A stretch of DNA of 28,232 nt, taken from positions 1-28,232 of the forward strand of contig CAMPCG010000005.1 in NCBI GenBank assembly GCA_946644025.1. The letters run 5' to 3'. Shown here piece after piece: positions 1-7,138 of this stretch (positions are counted from its first letter, which is position 1; every line of letters begins with the position of its first letter). A program made the translations under genes and the position numbers. Source of the DNA: an uncultured Prevotellaceae bacterium. GTDB lineage: Bacteria > Bacteroidota > Bacteroidia > Bacteroidales > Bacteroidaceae. A model generated the notes under the pieces. The model was not told the DNA's origin. It made no database searches and saw only the letters and a program-made list of their open reading frames with translations.

Positions 1-54
1 CGCCGACCCTCTGCTTGTAAGGCAGATGCTCTAAACCAACTGAGCTAAACGCCC
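1..54 (-). tRNA. tRNA-Val (anticodon TAC), partial
   Basis: Read on the minus strand from 54, the sequence has a GGGCGTT acceptor arm, the D-arm motif TAGCTCAGTTGG, and an anticodon arm with stem TCTGC/GCAGA around the loop CTTACAA, giving anticodon TAC (valine). The variable loop and the first bases of the T arm (GGGTCGGCG) are present. The 3' part lies beyond the window start, so this gene is truncated by the window and not by mutation. Confidence 0.93.
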
Positions 55-65
55 AAAAGCGGGTG

Positions 66-97
66 CAAAGGTAGACAAAATTTTCCTTACCGCCAAA
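66..97 (-). promoter_or_regulatory. Bacteroidota-type promoter of the tRNA-Val gene
   Basis: On the minus strand, TTTG (complement of 94-97) is separated by 20 bases from TACCTTTG (complement of 66-73). This fits the Bacteroidota primary-sigma consensus TTTG-N19-21-TAnnTTTG. The tRNA 5' end lies 11 bases downstream of the -7 box. Confidence 0.8.
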
Positions 98-111
98 GTT
101 TTTAGCATTTT

Positions 112-144
112 TTTGCGTCGTCTCGTATTAAATACGTAACTTTG
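112..144 (+). promoter_or_regulatory. Promoter of the histidine kinase gene
   Basis: TTTG at 112-115 and TAACTTTG at 137-144 are separated by 21 bases, matching the Bacteroidota -33/-7 consensus. Transcription would start near 149-151, only a few bases before the ATG at 155, so the mRNA leader would be very short. It is divergent from, and close to, the tRNA promoter. Confidence 0.75.
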
Positions 145-154
145 CACGCCAGAA

Positions 155-1249
155 ATGAAGGAATTGAAGATATGGCTCGTCGTTGCTGCCGTGGCGCTCA
201 CCGCCTTGTCGCTGCTCGTGTCGCACTATCTGGTGCGCGACCTTCAGCGTGAGGAGCAGGGGCGCATGGAGCTGTGGGCCGAGGCCATGCGCCAGCTGAG
301 CGAGGCCGACGAGGAGACCGACCTGAGCCTGGTGATGAGGGTCATCACGGGCAACAACACCATTCCCGTCATCGTGCTCGACCAGCAGGGCAACGTTACC
401 GACTACCGGAACATTGACGACACCACCCGCATTGCTGCCCGTATGCTGGCCCACGGCGACAGCATACGCATCAGCCCCTACCAGCTGATGGTCTACGAGG
501 AGTCCACGCTGCTGCGCCGACTGACGTTCTACCCCTACTGGGCGCTGGGCCTGGTCATGATTTTCGCCGTGGTGGCCATCGTGGCGCTCATGGCCTCGAA
601 GCGCGCCGAGCAGAACAAGGTGTGGGTGGGCCTGTCGAAGGAGACCGCCCACCAGCTGGGAACGCCCATCAGCAGCCTCATGGCGTGGGTGGAGGTGCTG
701 AAGGAGACCTACCCCGACGACACCCTCATTCCCGAGCTGGACAAGGACGTGAAGCGACTGGAGCGCATTGCCGAGCGATTCTCGAAGATTGGCTCGCTGC
801 CCGAGCCCGTGCCCGAGTCGATGAACGCCCTGCTGGACCGCGTCATAGAGTACATGGACAAGCGAACGTCGCAGAAGGTGGCCATCGGCGGCCACTATCC
901 CGGCCACGACGTCATCGTGTCGATGAACGCCTCGCTCTTCGAGTGGGTCATCGAGAACCTCTGCAAGAACGCCGTCGACGCCATGGAGGGCGGCAGCGGG
1001 CGCATAGACCTGTGGCTGCTCGAAGAGGACGCCATCGTGGCCGTGGAGGTGGTGGACACGGGCAAGGGCATCAAGAAGAAGAACATCAAGGACGTATTCC
1101 GCCCCGGCTTCACCACGAAGAAGCGCGGATGGGGCCTGGGACTCTCGCTGGCCAAGCGCATCGTCGAGGAGTATCACCACGGCCGCATCTTCGTAAAAGA
1201 GTCGGAGCCCGGCAGGGGCACCACCTTCCGCGTAGAACTGCGGCGATAA
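155..1249 (+). CDS. Membrane sensor histidine kinase
   Basis: This is a 364-residue sensor kinase of a two-component system. Residues 6-24 form a first membrane segment, about 25-127 a small extracytoplasmic sensor region, and about 129-147 a second membrane segment. The H-box SKETAHQLGTPISSL carries the phospho-accepting His166. The catalytic ATPase domain follows with N-box residues in ENLCKNAVDAM (about 267-277), G1 box DTGKGI (301-306), FRPGFTTKK and G2 box GWGLGLSLAKR (325-335). The AHQLGTP form of the H-box is common in Bacteroidota. No response regulator lies next to it, so it is an orphan in this window and its signal is unknown. The start at 155 is supported because the first membrane segment begins at residue 6 and a promoter lies immediately upstream. 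Confidence 0.93.
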   Translation: MKELKIWLVVAAVALTALSLLVSHYLVRDLQREEQGRMELWAEAMRQLSEADEETDLSLVMRVITGNNTIPVIVLDQQGNVTDYRNIDDTTRIAARMLAHGDSIRISPYQLMVYEESTLLRRLTFYPYWALGLVMIFAVVAIVALMASKRAEQNKVWVGLSKETAHQLGTPISSLMAWVEVLKETYPDDTLIPELDKDVKRLERIAERFSKIGSLPEPVPESMNALLDRVIEYMDKRTSQKVAIGGHYPGHDVIVSMNASLFEWVIENLCKNAVDAMEGGSGRIDLWLLEEDAIVAVEVVDTGKGIKKKNIKDVFRPGFTTKKRGWGLGLSLAKRIVEEYHHGRIFVKESEPGRGTTFRVELRR

Positions 1250-1258
1250 CCTCCCACC

Positions 1259-1292
<34 letters not shown>

Positions 1293-1328
1293 ACCCCTCA
1301 CCCCTCACCTCCCACCCCCAGCAAAACC

Positions 1329-2090
1329 ATGCAAGTCATCTACGAAGACAACCACATCATCGTTGTAAACAAGCAGCCCGGCGAGATTGTCCAGGGCGAC
1401 AAGACGGGCGACGTGCCCCTCTCAGACCTGGTGCGCCAGTACATCAAGGAGAAGTACCAGAAGCCCGGCAACGTCTTCCTCGGCGTGGTCCACCGTCTGG
1501 ACCGCCCCGTCGGCGGCCTCGTCATCTTTGCCCGCACGTCGAAGGCCCTGTCGCGCCTCAACCGTATGTTCGCCCAAGGTGAGGTCCACAAGACCTACTG
1601 GGCCATCACGCCGCGACCCTCCACCTCCATTCACCGCCCCTCCTCTCCCGCCAGTCCCGTACACTGCGGCAGTGCCGCAGTCCCCCCATCCCCCCTCGAC
1701 CTCCCTGTCGGCGCTCCTCCCGCCCTCCTCACCCACTGGCTGACGCGCAACGAGCAGCAGAACAAGTCGTACGCCCACCCCCGCGAGGTGCCCGGCTCGA
1801 AGAAGGCCCAGCTGCGCCTCTCCTGCCTGGCCTGCGGCGACCGCTACCAGCTCGTCGAGGTGCAGCTGCTCACGGGCCGCCATCACCAGATACGCTGCCA
1901 GCTGGCCGCTATAGGCTGTCCCATCAAGGGCGACCTGAAATATGGCGCACCGCGCAGCAATCCCGACGGCAGTATCTCGCTACTGGCACGCAGCATCGAC
2001 TTCACCCATCCCGTCTCGGGCGAGGACCTGCATTTCGACGCCCCGCTGCCCGACGAAGGACTGTGGACGACCCTCGCCGGTAAATCATAA
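1329..2090 (+). CDS. RluA-family RNA pseudouridine synthase
   Basis: This 253-residue protein isomerises specific uridines in structured RNA to pseudouridine; the exact target (rRNA or tRNA position) cannot be read from the sequence. The signature HRLDRPVGGLVIFARTSKA starts at residue 55 and contains the catalytic Asp58. The second conserved block, LLTGRHHQIRCQLA (about 181-194), and GDLKYGAP (201-208) are also present. No N-terminal S4 domain is seen, as in the shorter RluA-type enzymes. Residues about 94-132 are a Pro/Ser/Ala-rich stretch that does not look like family sequence and coincides with C-rich DNA (separate entry). The reading frame stays open across it, so the enzyme may still be functional. 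The ATG at 1329 is the natural start because QVIYEDNHIIVVNKQPG is the usual beginning of the fold. Confidence 0.92.
   Translation: MQVIYEDNHIIVVNKQPGEIVQGDKTGDVPLSDLVRQYIKEKYQKPGNVFLGVVHRLDRPVGGLVIFARTSKALSRLNRMFAQGEVHKTYWAITPRPSTSIHRPSSPASPVHCGSAAVPPSPLDLPVGAPPALLTHWLTRNEQQNKSYAHPREVPGSKKAQLRLSCLACGDRYQLVEVQLLTGRHHQIRCQLAAIGCPIKGDLKYGAPRSNPDGSISLLARSIDFTHPVSGEDLHFDAPLPDEGLWTTLAGKS
1608..1724 (+). repeat. C-rich low-complexity insertion inside the pseudouridine synthase gene
   Basis: About 117 bases of cytosine-rich, poorly structured sequence encode a Pro/Ser/Ala-rich segment (for example SSPASP, PPSPLDLP) between the conserved blocks HKTYWAI and LLTHWLTRNEQQNK. The DNA composition resembles the intergenic C-rich tracts of this window. 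It appears to be an in-frame expansion or insertion at a surface loop. Confidence 0.6.
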
Positions 2091-2188
2091 AAAAGCATTA
2101 TTCTGAACCCCTGATAGACGGCCCTTTTTGGATTTTAGCACAGGGGCGGTCAGGGTGAGGCTGAAGATTTCCTACAGCCTCAGCCCTT

Positions 2189-2387
2189 CTGTTGATGGGA
2201 AAGAGCCGGGGAAAAGCTGTCTTTGCCCGTATTTTAAATATAGAAAGGGTAGGGGAAATCTTGAAACACTGTCAGTGTTTCTATAAACCACGTCAGCGTT
2301 TGTACAAACGCTGACGTGGTTTATACAAACGCTGACGTGGTTTGTAAAAACGGTGTCGACGTTTTCGGGTTTTCGGAAAACACTGTC
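2189..2387 (+). repeat. Dispersed head-plus-21-mer repeat, copy A (5 units)
   Basis: The head contains CTGTTGATG (2189), AGAGCCG (2202), CGTATTTTAAAT (2228) and TAGAAAGGGTA. Five abutting 21-base units follow at 2262-2282, 2283-2303, 2304-2324, 2325-2345 and 2346-2366 (the last degenerate), then a partial unit with ACACTGTC. Typical units run from AYAAAC to GTTTRT around a 9-base core such as GCTGACGTG or its reverse complement. The element fills most of the 444-base gap between the pseudouridine synthase and purB. No spacers separate the units, so it is not a CRISPR. Confidence 0.85.
2282..2325. repeat. Perfect 44-bp palindrome within copy A
   Basis: Two inverted 21-mers meet at GTAC (2302-2305), giving perfect dyad symmetry from 2282 to 2325 with no unpaired base. 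It could extrude as a cruciform or fold as a long RNA hairpin with only a minimal turn. Each arm contains ACCACGTCAGCGTTTGT or its complement. Confidence 0.9.
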
Positions 2388-2447
2388 GGGAATCATAAAA
2401 AACATTAATTTTCGGCTGCAAATACGCCCCGTGTCCTTTTTTAGTGC

Positions 2448-2455
2448 TACCTTTG
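2448..2455 (+). promoter_or_regulatory. Probable -7 box of the purB promoter
   Basis: TACCTTTG followed by CATC matches the Bacteroidota -7 element. No clear TTTG is found at the expected -33 distance. Transcription would start near 2460 and give a leader of about 75 bases. Confidence 0.6.
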
Positions 2456-2468
2456 CATCACCAACCAG

Positions 2469-2502
2469 ATGCTGGGCCGAGGAGCCCTGAAAAAGGAAGC
2501 AT
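2469..2502 (+). promoter_or_regulatory. Structured 5' leader of purB (candidate)
   Basis: ATGCT (2469-2473) can pair with AGCAT (2498-2502). Directly inside, GGGC (2474-2477) pairs with GCCC (2484-2487) around the loop CGAGGA, leaving TGAAAAAGGA as a one-sided bulge. It sits about 10 bases from the predicted transcript start. It matches no riboswitch class that I recognise and may simply stabilise the message. Confidence 0.3.
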
Positions 2503-2534
2503 AGAAGGAAGACACGTCAGGTATCTTTATTATA

Positions 2535-3896
2535 ATGAAATTAACAGACCTCACGGCCATTTCGCCTATTGATGGCCGCTACAGGGGGAAAACAGAGCCC
2601 CTCGCTAATTATTTCTCCGAGTACGCACTCATACGCTATCGCGTCCGCGTGGAGATAGAGTATTTCATCGCACTTTGCCAACTGCCGCTGCCACAGCTGA
2701 AGGACGTCACCGAGGACCTCTTCCAGCCGCTCCGCGACATTTACCTGCACTTCACCGAGGCCGACGCACTGCGCGTGAAGGAGATAGAGGCCGTGACCAA
2801 CCACGACGTCAAGGCAGTGGAGTACTTCATCAAGGAGCGGATGGACAACATCCTCCCGGCCACCGTCTACGACCCCTCGGCACTGAAGAATTTCGTACAC
2901 TTCGGCCTCACCTCGCAGGACATCAACAATACCTCCGTGCCCCTCTCGCTGAAGGACGCCCTCGACGAGGTGTTCCTGCCCGCCGTGGAGCAGCTCGTGG
3001 AGCAGCTCAACGACCTGGCCGAGGCATGGCGCAACATACCCATGCTGGCGCGGACACACGGACAGCCCGCCTCGCCAACAAGGCTGGGGAAGGAGTTCAA
3101 GGTGTTTGTCTACCGACTGGAGGAACAGCTGCGCGCGCTCAGGGACACACCCATAACGGCCAAGTTCGGCGGAGCAACGGGAAACTTCAACGCCCACCAC
3201 GTGGCCTATCCCCAGTACGACTGGGCCGACTGGGCCGACGGATTCCTGGCCGACCGGCTCGGTCTGGAGCGTGAGCAGTACACCACCCAAATATCGAACT
3301 ATGACTATTTGGCAGCCATACTCGACGCACTGCGCCGCATCAACACCATCGTCATAGACCTGGACCGCGACGTGTGGATGTATATCTCCATAGACTACTT
3401 CAAACAGCGCATCAAGGCCGGAGAGGTGGGAAGCAGCGCCATGCCACACAAGGTGAACCCCATAGACTTCGAGAACAGCGAGGGAAATATGGGCATGGCC
3501 AACGCGGTGCTCGCATTTCTGGCACAGAAATTGCCTGTAAGCCGGCTGCAGCGAGACCTCACCGACTCTACCGTCATACGCAACGTGGGAGTGCCACTGG
3601 CACACGCACTCATCGCACTCAAGAGCACACAGAAAGGCCTCTCAAAACTCATACTCAACGAAGACAAGCTGCGACAGGACCTCGACAACAACTGGGCAGT
3701 CGTGGCAGAGGCCATACAGACCATACTCCGCCGTGAAGGCTACCCTAACCCATACGAGGCACTAAAGGAATTGACACGTACAAACAAGAAAATCAATCAG
3801 GAGACAATCACAGAATTTATCAACACACTAAACATTCCAGACTCAGTGAAGCAGGAGCTCGCCTCCATCACACCAGCAAACTACACAGGTATTTAA
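2535..3896 (+). CDS. purB: Adenylosuccinate lyase
   Basis: This cytoplasmic enzyme catalyses two steps of purine synthesis: cleavage of SAICAR to AICAR, and of adenylosuccinate to AMP, both releasing fumarate. The 453 residues are a normal length. The N-terminal LTAISPIDGRYRGKT is typical of the PurB subgroup. Other family blocks are TNHDVKAVEYFIKE (88-101), TSQDINNTS (126-134), ARTHGQPASPT (172-182, with the conserved His175) and the fumarase/aspartase signature GSSAMPHKVNPIDFEN (299-314), whose flexible loop carries the catalytic Ser. All these residues are intact. The next gene begins 23 bases after the stop codon, so the two are probably cotranscribed. Confidence 0.97.
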   Translation: MKLTDLTAISPIDGRYRGKTEPLANYFSEYALIRYRVRVEIEYFIALCQLPLPQLKDVTEDLFQPLRDIYLHFTEADALRVKEIEAVTNHDVKAVEYFIKERMDNILPATVYDPSALKNFVHFGLTSQDINNTSVPLSLKDALDEVFLPAVEQLVEQLNDLAEAWRNIPMLARTHGQPASPTRLGKEFKVFVYRLEEQLRALRDTPITAKFGGATGNFNAHHVAYPQYDWADWADGFLADRLGLEREQYTTQISNYDYLAAILDALRRINTIVIDLDRDVWMYISIDYFKQRIKAGEVGSSAMPHKVNPIDFENSEGNMGMANAVLAFLAQKLPVSRLQRDLTDSTVIRNVGVPLAHALIALKSTQKGLSKLILNEDKLRQDLDNNWAVVAEAIQTILRREGYPNPYEALKELTRTNKKINQETITEFINTLNIPDSVKQELASITPANYTGI

Positions 3897-3919
3897 AGCA
3901 ATTTAACGAAAACACAATC

Positions 3920-5278
3920 ATGGACTTCGAAAACGAGAACAAAGATCAGCTCAACGAGCAGCAATCCCCTAGCCGCGACGGCTACCAGAAGGATTTCAGG
4001 CCCGCTGGACGCTCGCCGCGCCCGCGTATCAGCCACAGCAGTCAGCGCCCACAGGGCTACGACCGAACAAACAGTTACAACCGCTATCAGAACCGCGACG
4101 ACGACGGAGCATTCCGCCCCGAGGGATTCGGGGCATCGCTGCAGCAGCAGCCAAGGGAGCAAAGGCCCTATCGCGCGCGTACATTTAATAATAATAATAA
4201 TACACCCTACCAGCAGCGCAGCCCCTACCAGCAGCAGGGCGGAGGATATCGCCCGCGCTACAACCAGGACGGCGACGAGGGTGGATATCAGCCACGCCAG
4301 CAGTACCAGCCCCGTCCGGCATACAAGCCAAGGACTCAGGGCGGAGACTACCAGCAGGGTGGGGGGTATCAGCAGAGGCCCGGAGGATATCAGCCCAGGC
4401 AGCAGCGACCCTACAACAGCAACTACCAGCAGGGTGGATACCAGCAGGGCGGACCCAGAAAACCCTATCAGAAAAGGCAGCGCACCGCTGACTACGACCC
4501 CAACGCAAAGTACTCCATGAAGAAACGCATAGAGTACAAGGAGGTGAACTATGACCCCAACGAGCCCATACGACTGAACAAGTTCCTGGCTAATGCCGGA
4601 GTGTGCAGCCGCAGAGAGGCCGACGAGTTCATACAGGCTGGAGTGGTCAGCGTCAACGGAGAGGTGGTCACGGAGCTCGGAACAAAGGTGCTGCGCACAG
4701 ACATCGTGCGCTTCCACGACGAGCCGGTCAACCTCGAGAAGAAGGTTTACGTGCTGCTCAACAAGCCGAAGGACTACGTCACTACCAGCGACGACCCGCA
4801 GCAGCGAAAGACCGTCATGGACCTCGTCAAGGGGGCCTGCCCGGAGCGCATATACCCCGTGGGAAGGCTCGACAGAAACACAACGGGCGTGCTGCTGCTC
4901 ACCAACGACGGTGACCTCGCATCAAAGCTCACTCACCCTAAGTACCTCAAGAAGAAGATATACCACGTGTACCTCGACCGTAACGTCACAGCTCACGACA
5001 TGCAGACCATCGCAACAGGAGTGATGCTCGAAGACGGAGAAATAAAGGCCGACGACGTGCAGTATGCCGACCCCAACGACAAGAAACAGGTGGGGATAGA
5101 GATACACTCGGGAAAGAACCGCATCGTAAGGCGTATCTTCGAGTCGCTCGGCTACAGGGTCACAAAGCTCGACCGAGTGCAGTTCGCAGGACTCACCAAG
5201 AAGAACCTGCGACGGGGAGACTGGCGCTACCTCACCGAGGAGGAGGTTGACTATCTCCGCATGGGCGCATACGAGTAG
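3920..5278 (+). CDS. RsuA/RluB-family rRNA pseudouridine synthase with long disordered N-terminus
   Basis: This 452-residue protein probably makes a pseudouridine in rRNA. The first 205 residues or so are low complexity, rich in Gln, Gly, Tyr, Arg and Pro, with recurring YQQGGGYQ, YQPRQQ and RPYNSNYQQGG patterns and a run of five Asn encoded by AAT repeats at 4187-4201. An S4 RNA-binding domain follows (about 214-260, IRLNKFLANAGVCSRREAD). The catalytic domain has GRLDRNTTGVLLLTNDGD with catalytic Asp318 and ends with SGKNRIVRRIFESLGY and LKLDR-like VTKLDRVQFAGL. RsuA/RluB enzymes are usually about 230-300 residues, so the tail is the main addition; Bacteroidota members often carry such a tail. 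The basic, aromatic, Gly/Gln-rich composition suggests an RNA-contacting disordered region (inference). It probably forms an operon with purB. Confidence 0.93.
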   Translation: MDFENENKDQLNEQQSPSRDGYQKDFRPAGRSPRPRISHSSQRPQGYDRTNSYNRYQNRDDDGAFRPEGFGASLQQQPREQRPYRARTFNNNNNTPYQQRSPYQQQGGGYRPRYNQDGDEGGYQPRQQYQPRPAYKPRTQGGDYQQGGGYQQRPGGYQPRQQRPYNSNYQQGGYQQGGPRKPYQKRQRTADYDPNAKYSMKKRIEYKEVNYDPNEPIRLNKFLANAGVCSRREADEFIQAGVVSVNGEVVTELGTKVLRTDIVRFHDEPVNLEKKVYVLLNKPKDYVTTSDDPQQRKTVMDLVKGACPERIYPVGRLDRNTTGVLLLTNDGDLASKLTHPKYLKKKIYHVYLDRNVTAHDMQTIATGVMLEDGEIKADDVQYADPNDKKQVGIEIHSGKNRIVRRIFESLGYRVTKLDRVQFAGLTKKNLRRGDWRYLTEEEVDYLRMGAYE

Positions 5279-5283
5279 CACTC

Positions 5284-5375
5284 ACCGCCCCCATTAACCC
5301 CATTAAGCCCATTAACCCCATCCCCCCCATTAACCCCATCATCCCCATCACCCCCATTAAGCCCATTAACCCCAT
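5284..5375 (+). repeat. C-rich minisatellite (CCCATTAA units)
   Basis: The spacer between the pseudouridine synthase and asnS is almost entirely irregular 9-10-base units of the form CCCATTAAC, CCCATTAAGC, CCCATCA and CCCATCC. The plus strand has almost no G. Units vary in length and order, so replication slippage is the likely origin. No promoter could be recognised inside it, so asnS may be read from upstream. Confidence 0.85.
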
Positions 5376-5384
5376 AATAAAATA

Positions 5385-6845
5385 ATGAAACGTACAAAAA
5401 TAATCGACGTCCTCGCAAGCACAGACTATGGAAAAGAGGTCTGCGTCAAGGGGTGGGTGCGTACACACCGCTCAAGCAAGGCAGTAGATTTCATCGCACT
5501 CAACGACGGCTCAACCATCAAGAACGTACAGATTGTCGTCGACCCAGAGGCATGTCCCGTAAGCTGCAACATCGTTGCTGCCCCGTCACTCAAGGATGTC
5601 ACCACCGGCGCCTGCATCGCCGTCTGCGGAACGCTCGTAGAGAGCCCCGCAGCAGGACAGCCCTCGGAAATCCAGGCCACAGCCATAGAGCTGCTCGGAC
5701 TGTGCGACAACACCTATCCCATGCAGAAGAAGGGACAGAGCTTCGCGGCTATGCGTAAGAACGCACACCTGCGACTGCGCACAAATACCTTCGGAGCAGT
5801 CATGCGCATACGACACAACATGGCCATCGCCATACACAAGTACTTCCACGACCACGGATTCTACTACTTCCACACGCCGCTCATCACTGCCAGCGACTGC
5901 GAGGGAGCAGGAAACATGTTCCAGGTCACAACAAAGAACCTCTACGACCTGAAGAAGGACGAACAGGGAAAGATTATCTACGACGACGACTTCTTCGGAG
6001 AGCAGACCTCGCTCACCGTCTCGGGACAGCTCGAGGGCGAGCTCGGAGCAACGGCCCTCGGAGCCATCTATACCTTCGGACCCACATTCCGCGCCGAGAA
6101 CAGCAATACGCCGCGCCACCTCGCAGAGTTCTGGATGATTGAGCCCGAAGTGGCCTTCATGGACCAGGAGGAACTCATGGACCTCGAAGAGGACTTTATA
6201 AAATATTGTGTGCAGTGGGCGCTCGACAACTGCAAGGACGACCTCGCCTTCCTCAACCAGATGATTGACAAGAGTCTCATCGAGCGACTCAAGTCCGTCA
6301 TCAGCACCGAGTTCGTGCGGCTCCCTTACACCAAGGGCATCGAAATCCTCCAGGAGGCCATCAAGAACGGACACAAGTTCGAGTTCCCCTGCAACTGGGG
6401 CGACGACCTCGCCTCTGAGCACGAGCGCTACCTCGTCGAGCAGCACTTCAAGAAGCCCGTCATTATGACCGACTACCCCTCCGCCATCAAGGCCTTCTAT
6501 ATGAAGCAGAACAATGCCGACGCAGAAGGCGGCTCGGTAGGCTACCGTGGCACCGTCGCCCCCGGCCCCACCATGCAGGGCACCGACGTACTCTTCCCCC
6601 AAATAGGCGAAATCATCGGCGGCTCCGTCCGTGAGGAAAACTACGACAAGCTCATGGCCGAAATCAACGCGCGCAACATGGAGACCGACAAGCTCTGGTG
6701 GTACCTCGACACACGCCGCTACGGCTCGTGCCCGCACGCCGGCTTCGGACTGGGATTTGAGCGCCTCATTCTCTTCGTGACGGGCATGCAAAACATCAGA
6801 GATGTCATACCATTCCCAAGAACACCAAAAACAGCCGAATTCTAA
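5385..6845 (+). CDS. asnS: Asparagine--tRNA ligase
   Basis: This class IIb aminoacyl-tRNA synthetase charges tRNA-Asn. The N-terminal OB-fold anticodon-binding domain spans about residues 15-105 ([24 protein letters not shown]). The catalytic core includes [18 protein letters not shown], class II motif 2 ([20 protein letters not shown], 235-254) and motif 3 ([12 protein letters not shown], 453-464). [11 protein letters not shown] and [14 protein letters not shown] are strong AsnRS-specific blocks. At about 377-400, between FYMKQN and [14 protein letters not shown], the usual short turn is replaced by a longer Gly-rich segment ([19 protein letters not shown]). Length is 486 residues, slightly more than usual because of this loop. 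Confidence 0.97.
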   Translation: MKRTKIIDVLASTDYGKEVCVKGWVRTHRSSKAVDFIALNDGSTIKNVQIVVDPEACPVSCNIVAAPSLKDVTTGACIAVCGTLVESPAAGQPSEIQATAIELLGLCDNTYPMQKKGQSFAAMRKNAHLRLRTNTFGAVMRIRHNMAIAIHKYFHDHGFYYFHTPLITASDCEGAGNMFQVTTKNLYDLKKDEQGKIIYDDDFFGEQTSLTVSGQLEGELGATALGAIYTFGPTFRAENSNTPRHLAEFWMIEPEVAFMDQEELMDLEEDFIKYCVQWALDNCKDDLAFLNQMIDKSLIERLKSVISTEFVRLPYTKGIEILQEAIKNGHKFEFPCNWGDDLASEHERYLVEQHFKKPVIMTDYPSAIKAFYMKQNNADAEGGSVGYRGTVAPGPTMQGTDVLFPQIGEIIGGSVREENYDKLMAEINARNMETDKLWWYLDTRRYGSCPHAGFGLGFERLILFVTGMQNIRDVIPFPRTPKTAEF

Positions 6846-6914
6846 GCCAAATGTCAAAAAAGGCCCCATATATCGTACTTTTTTTATAGATTTTTGAAAA
6901 AAACCTTAAAAATA

Positions 6915-6946
6915 TTTGCACGATACCAAAAATATGTCTATATTTG
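6915..6946 (+). promoter_or_regulatory. Strong promoter of the giant lipoprotein gene
   Basis: TTTG at 6915-6918 and TATATTTG at 6939-6946 are spaced by 20 bases, an excellent match to the Bacteroidota consensus, in an AT-rich stretch. Transcription would start near 6951, giving a leader of about 190 bases to the ATG at 7139. The rest of this 293-base gene-free stretch holds the 5' hairpin and an A/G-rich segment with no recognisable regulator site. Confidence 0.8.
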
Positions 6947-6957
6947 CACCCAAAAAT

Positions 6958-6980
6958 CGTGTCTCCGCGCCAGAGACGCG
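6958..6980 (+). promoter_or_regulatory. 5'-terminal mRNA stem-loop
   Basis: CGTGTCTC (6958-6965) pairs with GAGACGCG (6973-6980) around a 7-base loop, one pair being G-U. It lies within about 10 bases of the predicted transcript start. Such 5'-end hairpins are known to protect abundant bacterial mRNAs such as ompA from decay; that role here is inference. Confidence 0.45.
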
Positions 6981-7138
6981 CTTGTGGGCCAGCCTTAAAG
7001 GCGTGGATTCACATGCGGGAAAGGCAGGGCGGAGGCTGTCAGGGAAGGACTAAAGACGCAATAGATAGAGAAAAGATGTATAGAGAAGGAAAGAAAGTCA
7101 ACTGATGTATTAACAACCTAGTTTTTTTATTAATTTAA

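Noticed and set aside
2262..2366. CRISPR array
   Set aside because: The 21-base units abut directly with no unique spacers, units are palindromic, and no cas genes are present.
2172..2405. A 77-residue minus-strand ORF across repeat copy A (and similar ones in B and C)
   Set aside because: It is produced by the 21-base repeats; copy B has a stop in the corresponding head frame and no start signal is visible.
5232..5468. A Met/Gly/Leu repeat ORF on the minus strand
   Set aside because: It is only the translation of the CCCATTAA minisatellite.
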